The notes beneath the pieces were generated by a model. It was not told where the DNA came from, made no database searches, and saw only the letters and a list, made by a program, of their open reading frames with translations. Shown here one piece after another: positions 6,407 through 10,271 of a DNA stretch of 10,271 nucleotides; positions within the stretch are counted from its first letter, which is position 1; each line of letters begins with the position of its first letter. The stretch lies in assembly GCA_021823085.1 (NCBI GenBank), contig JAKAPG010000042.1, forward strand, positions 1 to 10,271. The letters run 5' to 3'. A program made the position numbers and the translations under genes. The stretch comes from Thermoplasmata archaeon. Its GTDB lineage: Archaea; Thermoplasmatota; Thermoplasmata; Lutacidiplasmatales; UBA184.

Positions 6407-6436
6407 TATTTAAACACGTACTTAAGGATTTTTAAA
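6407..6436 (-). promoter_or_regulatory. Tandem TATA-like boxes of the tbp promoter
   Basis: On the minus strand there are TTTAAAAA (6436-6429) and TTTAAATA (6414-6407), with CTTAAG (6426-6421) between. The distal box would start transcription near 6407-6410 and give a leader of about 22-25 nt that includes the ribosome site. The proximal box is centred 25 nt from the GTG and would give a leaderless mRNA. The AT-rich island stands out sharply from its GC-rich surroundings. Confidence 0.7.
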
Positions 6437-6459
6437 GGCGTTCGTCCCGGGAACTGGCC

Positions 6460-6483
6460 GGGGCCCCGTCAGGGGATGGCCCC
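6460..6483. repeat. GC-rich inverted repeat at the end of the zinc-ribbon gene
   Basis: GGGGCC (6460-6465) and GGCCCC (6478-6483) can pair around the stop codon of the zinc-ribbon gene. An inner CCCC/GGGG pair (6464-6467 and 6472-6475) is an alternative. No T-run follows on the minus strand, and archaeal termination relies mainly on T-runs, so calling this a terminator is not justified. Confidence 0.25.
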
Positions 6484-6876
6484 CGGGGGTGCCCTCGCGT
6501 GCGGGCGGGCGAGGAGGAGGAAGGCGGCCGCGAGCAGGATCGTCAGCGCCGCTCCGAGGATGACGATCGAGAGCACCATCGACCGGTCGGTCTTGATCCA
6601 GATCAGCGAGATCAACGAGAGAACTGACGGGACCAGCGCGAGGGGCAACAGACGGAGCGACGTGCGGGTGTCCGAGAACTTCGGGGCGGCGGGAGCGTCA
6701 CCTCCGCTGCCGGCGATCCGCGCCTCGCGGAGGTTGAACATCGAGAACCTTCCGCACATCGGGCAGGCCATGTAGCGCGAACCGCCGAGCCGGATCGCGG
6801 TCGCCGAGGCACCGGGGATGTAGTCGTACTCGAAGGGTCGTCCGCACTTTGGGCACGCCAATCGAACGGTGGGCAC
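6469..6876 (-). CDS. Zinc-ribbon protein with two C-terminal membrane helices
   Basis: I do not recognise a named family. The 135-residue protein opens with a zinc ribbon, C8-x2-C11 (LACPKCGRPFEYDYIPG) and C38-x2-C41 (YMACPMCGRFSMFNL). A Gly/Ala/Pro linker (about 52-68) leads to two hydrophobic helices at about 75-93 and 100-122, and an Arg/Pro tail. The ribbon should face the cytosol and the hairpin should anchor it in the membrane. Small ribbon-plus-hairpin proteins of this sort are common in archaea and mostly uncharacterised. The start is GTG at 6876, chosen because it puts the first CxxC near the N-terminus and because a TATA-like box is centred 26 nt upstream. It lies 26 nt after the Nudix stop and just before the tbp promoter, so it is probably the last gene of its transcript. 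Confidence 0.8.
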   Translation of the reverse strand: MPTVRLACPKCGRPFEYDYIPGASATAIRLGGSRYMACPMCGRFSMFNLREARIAGSGGDAPAAPKFSDTRTSLRLLPLALVPSVLSLISLIWIKTDRSMVLSIVILGAALTILLAAAFLLLARPHARAPPGAIP

Positions 6877-6898
6877 GTCCGGGCGACCCGGCGCTTCC

Positions 6899-6905
6899 TA
6901 TTTTA
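6899..6905 (-). promoter_or_regulatory. TATA-like box of the zinc-ribbon gene, overlapping the Nudix stop codon
   Basis: The minus strand reads CCTAAAATAGG, whose TAAAATA core is centred about 26 nt before the GTG at 6876. Its first three bases are the TAA stop of the Nudix gene. The spacing predicts a leaderless transcript. Confidence 0.5.
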
Positions 6906-7469
6906 GGTGGGCGCGAAGCCGAAGAGGTCCCGAAGGGCCTTCCACGTGAACCCCCAGACGACGTGACGCTCGTCGCGCGTCGCCTCGACCTCCCGCATCC
7001 CCCGCGTCGTCGCGACGGAAACGCGATCGACCCGTTGGAAGGCGGAACGGGGCATCCAGAAGACCTCCGCCACTTCCGCGGGACTCGCGATGCGCGGGGC
7101 GCGCGCGGTCGCCTTGAGAGGGGCGACGAAGATCGCGACAGGATCCCGGTTCCGCCCGACCCAACCCAGGCGAACGAAGCGTGGTGGTTCTGCGAGGTCC
7201 ATCGCATCGATCCCCACTTCCTCGGAGGTCTCCCGAAGGGCCGTATCCTCCAGTCCCGGGTCCTCGGAGTCCACTCCGCCTCCCGGGAGGCCGATTTGAC
7301 CGGAGGCGGGATCGTCGGCTTGCTCGGTGCGTCGGATCAGGAGCACCTCGGGCTCGTTCTCGCAGTCTCGCAGGACCGCGAGCACAGCCGCCCGCGCAAG
7401 ATCGGTCGGGATACGCCCGCTGATGGGATACCGGGCGAGGACCGCCGCGGTGGGGGCTGGGCGGTTCAC
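6903..7469 (-). CDS. Nudix hydrolase, CoA pyrophosphatase (NudL/NUDT7)-like
   Basis: Probably hydrolyses CoA or a related nucleoside diphosphate derivative with Mg2+ or Mn2+; cytosolic. The 188-residue protein has EVLLIRRTEQ and then SGQIGLPGGGVDSED (residues 56-70), which resembles the NudL/UPF0035 signature. The Nudix box continues TALRETSEEVGI (76-87), with the REUxEExGU core (R79, E80, E83, E84) intact. As in NudL, the canonical Glu after Gx5 is missing (P71 here). The histidine found in the GQVSFPGG signature of many CoA-specific members is also absent, so other substrates are possible. GTG 7469 is the chosen start because it overlaps the TGA of the upstream coiled-coil gene (GTGA, 7469-7466) and begins just before the first folded segment. 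The frame stays open further upstream, but that part is antisense-like Gly/Pro/Arg sequence overlapping the coiled-coil gene. Confidence 0.9.
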   Translation of the reverse strand: MNRPAPTAAVLARYPISGRIPTDLARAAVLAVLRDCENEPEVLLIRRTEQADDPASGQIGLPGGGVDSEDPGLEDTALRETSEEVGIDAMDLAEPPRFVRLGWVGRNRDPVAIFVAPLKATARAPRIASPAEVAEVFWMPRSAFQRVDRVSVATTRGMREVEATRDERHVVWGFTWKALRDLFGFAPT

Positions 7470-7642
7470 GTCTGCCAGTCGTAGGTGACCTTCGAACGCG
7501 TCATCCGCTGGTCGACGGTGTGCTCCGGCTGGTTCGCCACCCAGCGCTCCAGCTGGGCCACATGCTCGCGCAGGGTCGCGAGCTGAGCCTCGAGTTCCCG
7601 GATGCGATCCTCCAGCGCCTTCGTGCGGACGTCCGCGGCCAT
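7466..7642 (-). CDS. Small coiled-coil protein, 58 residues
   Basis: A short gene starting with ATG 7642. The product is hydrophilic. Residues 8-35 form a heptad-type amphipathic helix (KALEDRIREL EAQLATLREH and on to QLERWV), typical of a short parallel coiled coil or a dimerising helix. A polar tail with TRSKVTYDWQT closes it. I do not recognise a family; it superficially resembles small coiled-coil partner proteins. Support for coding comes from the clean heptads, the stop-start overlap (GTGA) with the Nudix gene and the fit into the 36-nt gap after the hydrolase. It is probably translationally coupled to the Nudix gene and could be its partner, which is inference. A weak AT-rich element (minus GGATTATGTGATTC, 7661-7674) sits about 25 nt upstream. 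Confidence 0.72.
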   Translation of the reverse strand: MAADVRTKALEDRIRELEAQLATLREHVAQLERWVANQPEHTVDQRMTRSKVTYDWQT

Positions 7643-7660
7643 CGAGGGAGCACGGGGGTC

Positions 7661-7674
7661 GAATCACATAATCC
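7661..7674 (-). promoter_or_regulatory. Possible TATA element of the coiled-coil/Nudix pair
   Basis: The minus strand reads GGATTATGTGATTC, an AT-rich patch centred about 25 nt before the ATG at 7642 and lying just past the hydrolase stop. The sequence is a poor TATA match; the position is the main argument. Confidence 0.3.
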
Positions 7675-7678
7675 TTAG

Positions 7679-8506
7679 CTACCCGGTGCCGGGTGCCGGT
7701 GCGCGGGCCTCAGTCCTCCGAACGTGCTCCCGGATGGCGTCGGCCGTCACCTGGGGCTTCTCGATCGGCATCATGTGGCCGGTGTCCCGGTAGAGCCGGA
7801 GCTCCGCGCCGGGGATCGACTGCCGCAGGAAGCGGCCGTGCGATGGGTCGATGACCACGTCGCTCATGCACTGCAGGATCAGCGTCGGCACCGCAAGCCG
7901 GGCGAGCTGGCCACGCATGTCGAACCGGGTCAGCTGCTCCGCCCATCGGGTTACGACCCCGACCCTGGGTTCGGTGAACTGGCGATGCATCTGCTCGACG
8001 ACCTCGAGGTGGGCCTCGGCCCAGTCCCGGTCGTAGAGGTCCTTGATGAGCCTCAGGATGAGGCCCTCCTCCCCTCCCGCGCGGTAGGCGTCCTGCCAGC
8101 TCGCTACGATCTCTCTCGTGTGTGGGTCGCAATAGGCGGCGCCGTTCACGAGCACGAGGCTCTTCACGCGGCCGGGGTGATCGTGGGCCAGACGCAGCGC
8201 GAGGAACGCCCCCGCGCTCAGTCCGACCACGTGGACCGGAGGCGAGGGCCGCTCGGTACGTTCGGTGAGGAGTCGCACGATATCGGCCCCGAACTCTTCG
8301 AGGGAGAAGGTCGAACCCGGCGGCGATGGAGTACGTCCGTGGCCGCGCAGGTCGGGCGCGAGCACATGGAGATCCGGGGAGAGGCGCTCGATAACCTCGG
8401 TCCAGACGGAGTGATCCCCGCCCAGCCCGTGGAGCAGCAGCACGGTCGGTCCGCTGCCGCTTTCCCGAACGTACAGCTCGGTGGCGGCCGGATGGTTTGA
8501 CGCCAC
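7679..8506 (-). CDS. Alpha/beta-fold hydrolase
   Basis: A soluble serine hydrolase of the alpha/beta superfamily; the substrate (ester, lactone or similar) cannot be told from sequence. The 275-residue protein has the oxyanion-hole motif LLLHGLGGDHSVW (residues 23-35), LAPDLRGHGRTP (49-60), the nucleophile elbow VVGLSAGA (S97), the acid in LILQCMSDVV (D216 most likely) and the histidine in DTGHMMPIEKP (H244). The triad is therefore complete. The cap domain (about 125-195) is rich in Trp, Tyr and charged residues. The start is GTG 8506, chosen because a TATA-like box is centred about 24.5 nt upstream, giving a leaderless mRNA. It is divergent from the thiI-like gene across 93 bp and is followed by the coiled-coil gene after 36 nt. 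The family covers esterases, haloperoxidase-like proteins and C-C hydrolases, so a narrower name is not justified. Confidence 0.92.
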   Translation of the reverse strand: MASNHPAATELYVRESGSGPTVLLLHGLGGDHSVWTEVIERLSPDLHVLAPDLRGHGRTPSPPGSTFSLEEFGADIVRLLTERTERPSPPVHVVGLSAGAFLALRLAHDHPGRVKSLVLVNGAAYCDPHTREIVASWQDAYRAGGEEGLILRLIKDLYDRDWAEAHLEVVEQMHRQFTEPRVGVVTRWAEQLTRFDMRGQLARLAVPTLILQCMSDVVIDPSHGRFLRQSIPGAELRLYRDTGHMMPIEKPQVTADAIREHVRRTEARAPAPGTG

Positions 8507-8526
8507 GCCCGCCCGACCAAAGCGCG

Positions 8527-8534
8527 CTATTTAC
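8527..8534 (-). promoter_or_regulatory. TATA box of the alpha/beta hydrolase gene
   Basis: The minus strand reads GTAAATAG, centred about 24.5 nt before the GTG start at 8506, which predicts a leaderless transcript. It is one half of a divergent promoter pair in the 8507-8599 gap. Confidence 0.6.
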
Positions 8535-8568
8535 TATCTCGGTGAAGACGGGGGGACGGGCCGCGGCG

Positions 8569-8576
8569 CTAAATAC
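8569..8576 (+). promoter_or_regulatory. TATA box of the thiI-like gene
   Basis: CTAAATAC is centred about 27 nt before the ATG at 8600, giving a leaderless or nearly leaderless mRNA. About 34 bp of GC-rich DNA separates it from the opposing TATA box of the hydrolase gene. Confidence 0.6.
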
Positions 8577-8599
8577 GGGGGGCGGGAATCATCCCCGCA

Positions 8600-9226
8600 A
8601 TGGCGCGTGGGGTCATGCTGATGAGCGGGGGCATCGACTCTCCGGTGTCGCTCTACTATCTCCTGCGGCAGGGGCAGGAGATGGTCTGCGTCCATATGGA
8701 CAATCGGCCGTTCACGGACGACTCCCCGCTCGCGAAGATCGTCGACCACCTGGCGGTGCTGCGCGAGCGCTTCGGCCAAGCCCTCCCGCTCTACGTGCTT
8801 CCGCACGGACCGACCCAGATCACGCTGATGCGCGAGACGGACCGCCACGTCGGCTGCGTGATGTGCCGTCGGTTCATGTGGCGCTCCGCGGAGCGGATCG
8901 CCGTCAAGGAGAACGCGACGTTCCTCGCGACCGGCGAAGCGCTCGGTCAAGTCGCCTCCCAGACGCTGAGCAACATGCGCACCGCGACGGCTGCGGTTCG
9001 CCTCCCGATCGTCCGCCCCCTGATCGGGTTCGACAAGGCCGAGGTCGAAAAGGTCGCGCGGGAAATCGGCACGTACGCGATCTCGATCCGACCGGGGGTC
9101 TGCTGCCAGGCGGTGCCCGACCGGCCCGCGACGCGCAGCACCCTCATTCAGATCGGCGAGGAAGAGAGGCGAATCGATGTCGACGCGATCATCGACGACT
9201 GCGTCCGGAAGGCCGTCGTCATGTAG
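8600..9226 (+). CDS. ThiI-type PP-loop sulfurtransferase domain protein, lacking THUMP
   Basis: ThiI adenylates a tRNA uridine with ATP and transfers sulfur to make 4-thiouridine; some homologues also supply sulfur for thiamine. This 208-residue protein consists only of the PP-loop domain. The pyrophosphate-loop signature is LMSGGIDSPV (residues 7-16). The blocks VGCVMCRRFMWRSAERIA (84-101), LATGEALGQVASQTLSNM (109-126) and LPIVRPLIGFDKAEVEK (135-151), followed by IGTYAISIRP, match the C-terminal half of ThiI closely. The N-terminal ferredoxin-like and THUMP domains of standard ThiI (around 390 residues) are absent, and the start next to a TATA box shows this is not a truncation by the window. 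It carries a C86-x2-C89 pair and an adjacent C168-C169 pair. A CxxC pair is needed in methanococcal ThiI, and such cysteines could bind an iron-sulfur cluster. tRNA binding would need a separate partner; a different acceptor is possible. Confidence 0.87.
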   Translation: MARGVMLMSGGIDSPVSLYYLLRQGQEMVCVHMDNRPFTDDSPLAKIVDHLAVLRERFGQALPLYVLPHGPTQITLMRETDRHVGCVMCRRFMWRSAERIAVKENATFLATGEALGQVASQTLSNMRTATAAVRLPIVRPLIGFDKAEVEKVAREIGTYAISIRPGVCCQAVPDRPATRSTLIQIGEEERRIDVDAIIDDCVRKAVVM

Positions 9227-9268
9227 ACGGGCCGTCCCATGTGCGAGGGTTCCCCTCGGAGCGAGTTC

Positions 9269-9275
9269 CAAATAG
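9269..9275 (+). promoter_or_regulatory. TATA-like box of the first four-helix membrane gene
   Basis: CAAATAG is centred 25 nt before the ATG at 9297, which argues for that ATG over the upstream TTG at 9285 and predicts a leaderless mRNA. Confidence 0.5.
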
Positions 9276-9296
9276 TGGCACTGGTTGCGAGTCGGC

Positions 9297-9683
9297 ATGG
9301 CGGATTCCCAGGCATCGTTCTCCAAGACCGCGGTGTCCCTCGGTATCCTGGGAGGACTCGTGTACCTCATCGCGGCACTGATCGTCTTCGTCGCGAGCAC
9401 GGTGGCGTTCCTCATAGGGGTTCCCTCCCTGCTGCCCCACTTCGGCACCGTCGCCGGCCTCGTGATCGTGGGCGTCCTGACGGTCGTCTTTTCGTATCTC
9501 CTCCGACGCCAACCCGAGCTCGCCCTGTTCTGGGGCATCCTCCTTGTGGTGCTCGCGCTGGTCAGCCTCTCGCTCGCGTTCGGAGGGTTCGTCATCGCAT
9601 TCCTGCTCACCCTGGTCGCCGGGATACTCGCAATCAGCAGCAAGCTCGGTCCGATGGCATCGGCCTTGCAAAAGGCCCCGTAG
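9297..9683 (+). CDS. Four-helix membrane protein, first of a tandem pair
   Basis: I cannot assign a function. The 128-residue protein starts MADSQASFSK and has four hydrophobic segments at about 12-34, 49-66, 74-92 and 94-112, with very short loops and a short polar tail. The LFWGILL and LVSLSLAFGGFVIAF blocks recur in the next gene at matching places, so the two look like diverged duplicates. The layout resembles DUF6114-like small membrane proteins, but I cannot confirm membership. ATG 9297 is chosen over TTG 9285 because of the TATA-like box 25 nt upstream. It follows the thiI-like gene by 70 nt in the same direction but appears to have its own promoter. No signal peptide cleavage site is visible. 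Confidence 0.83.
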   Translation: MADSQASFSKTAVSLGILGGLVYLIAALIVFVASTVAFLIGVPSLLPHFGTVAGLVIVGVLTVVFSYLLRRQPELALFWGILLVVLALVSLSLAFGGFVIAFLLTLVAGILAISSKLGPMASALQKAP

Positions 9684-9726
9684 GCCGAGCGCTGGCCTCA
9701 ACTAGGGCACGCGGTAATCCGCGCTC

Positions 9727-10143
9727 GTGCAAGTCGAGGCTCGTCGAGTCGGGGAACCCGAGTACCCGAAGCTGGCCGCTGCCCTTTCGCTGGTCGGAGG
9801 GCTGCTGGTCGCCCTCGTGGGAGGGATCGAGCTCACGGCATTCTCGTCGGTCGATCCGCTGGCGAACCAGATTCCCGGGTGGCTGGGGGCGGGGTTGGGG
9901 GTGGCCGGGATCGCCACCGGGGCCGCGATCGTTGCGAGCTCGCTCGCCCTGCGCTACCGCCCCCGACGCTACTCGCTCTGGGGCGGTCTCCTGATATTCT
10001 TCTCCATCGTGAGCTTGATCGTCGCTGCCGGAGGCTTGTTCGCCGGGTTCGTGCTCGCCATGGCGGGTGGGATCGCGGCGCTGGCGTGGACTCCCTCGTG
10101 GGAGCGCGCGGCCGATCCCACGGCCCGGGAGCCTTTGCCGTGA
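9727..10143 (+). CDS. Four-helix membrane protein, second of a tandem pair
   Basis: A 138-residue protein begun by GTG 9727, 43 nt after its neighbour. After a polar N-terminus (MQVEARRVGEPEYPK) there are hydrophobic segments at about 16-36, 50-72, 83-101 and 103-120, then a polar Pro-rich tail. The segment SLWGGLLIFFSIVSLIVAAG and the following GLFAGFVLAMAGGIAAL line up with the end of the first copy (WG, LL, VSL, GG and AG positions shared). The first helix also keeps a GGL motif. The function is unknown. No strong TATA box is visible; CAACTAGG, centred near 9702 and 25 nt upstream of the GTG, is a weak candidate. Its TGA overlaps the GTG of the next frame. Confidence 0.83.
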   Translation: MQVEARRVGEPEYPKLAAALSLVGGLLVALVGGIELTAFSSVDPLANQIPGWLGAGLGVAGIATGAAIVASSLALRYRPRRYSLWGGLLIFFSIVSLIVAAGGLFAGFVLAMAGGIAALAWTPSWERAADPTAREPLP

Positions 10144-10271
10144 GGCCGGCCGGGCCGCTCGAGCGTCCGGAGTACGACGCCGTCCGGCTTTGCGCGACGA
10201 AGGGCGCCTACGAGGCGATCCCGCAGCGGCCGGTGCATCTCGACCTTGCCCTCGCCGCCCGCCTCCTGACC
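10140..10271 (+). CDS. Unrecognised protein, N-terminal fragment at the window edge
   Basis: An open frame starts at GTG 10140, which overlaps the TGA of the preceding membrane gene (GTGA), and remains open for 44 codons to the right edge. The fragment reads MRPAGPLERPEYDAVRL and later includes TKGAYEAIPQRPVHLDLALA, a mixed polar/hydrophobic soluble-protein composition. I do not recognise it, and with so little sequence no function should be assigned. The stop-start overlap and consistent frame suggest a real gene co-translated with the membrane protein. Confidence 0.5.
   Translation, partial: MRPAGPLERPEYDAVRLCATKGAYEAIPQRPVHLDLALAARLLT

Noticed and set aside
6460..6483. Intrinsic terminator after the zinc-ribbon gene
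   Set aside because: The GC hairpin spans the stop codon and has no following T-run; archaeal terminators depend on T-runs. Kept only as a low-confidence inverted repeat.
5202..6775. Two long plus-strand open frames across tatD-like and tbp
   Set aside because: They are antisense to genes with intact catalytic or DNA-binding residues and are dominated by Arg, Pro and Gly.
7470..7667. Longer Nudix protein starting at 7667
   Set aside because: The added segment is Gly/Pro/Arg-rich without conservation signs and overlaps the better supported coiled-coil gene; GTG 7469 gives the normal Nudix length.
1..10271. tRNA, rRNA, CRISPR, insertion sequence, toxin-antitoxin or defence gene signatures
   Set aside because: No cloverleaf with a T-loop motif, no regularly spaced repeats, no transposase motifs and no terminal repeats were seen; the gene content is housekeeping.

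Overview
This is a GC-rich, gene-dense stretch of an archaeal chromosome. The archaeal assignment rests on a TATA-binding protein made of two direct repeats, an Orc1/Cdc6-type initiator, a class I (archaeal) CCA-adding enzyme and a stand-alone thymidylate kinase. Several start codons also lie about 25 nt downstream of a TATA-like box, as in leaderless archaeal transcripts. Gene content plus high GC suggest an uncultured GC-rich Thermoplasmatota (Euryarchaeota) lineage. That placement is inference, not something the sequence proves.

Layout. Positions 1-265 (minus) hold the first 88 codons of the radical SAM enzyme of the AmmeMemoRadiSam set, cut by the window edge. Divergent to it, cca runs on the plus strand (398-1759) and meets a long minus-strand series head-on with 17-18 bp between stops. 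Read in transcription order from 8506 down to 1778, that series is: alpha/beta hydrolase; 58-aa coiled-coil protein; NudL-like Nudix hydrolase (GTGA overlap with the coiled-coil gene); zinc-ribbon membrane protein; an AT-rich promoter; tbp; TatD-like metallohydrolase; tmk; orc1/cdc6; lipA; three-helix membrane protein. From 8600 the plus strand carries a ThiI-type PP-loop protein without a THUMP domain, two related four-helix membrane proteins, and the start of an unrecognised gene that runs off the right edge. The 93-bp gap 8507-8599 is a divergent promoter region with one TATA-like box for each side.

Functional picture. The core is housekeeping: transcription initiation (tbp), replication initiation and dTTP supply (orc, tmk), tRNA 3'-end maturation (cca), tRNA or cofactor sulfur chemistry (thiI-like), lipoate cofactor synthesis (lipA) and nucleotide or CoA clean-up (Nudix). 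tbp, tatD, tmk, orc, lipA and the small membrane gene are packed with gaps of 5-48 bp or overlaps and may be co-transcribed, with possible internal promoters before orc and lipA.

I found no mobile element, CRISPR array, rRNA, tRNA, toxin-antitoxin pair or defence system, and no convincing new multi-gene system. The points most worth a second look are the cysteine-rich THUMP-less ThiI, the phased AT palindromes in front of tbp, the altered sensor-1 motif of the Orc protein, the coiled-coil/Nudix coupled pair and the tandem four-helix membrane proteins. There is no gene-free stretch longer than about 135 bp.
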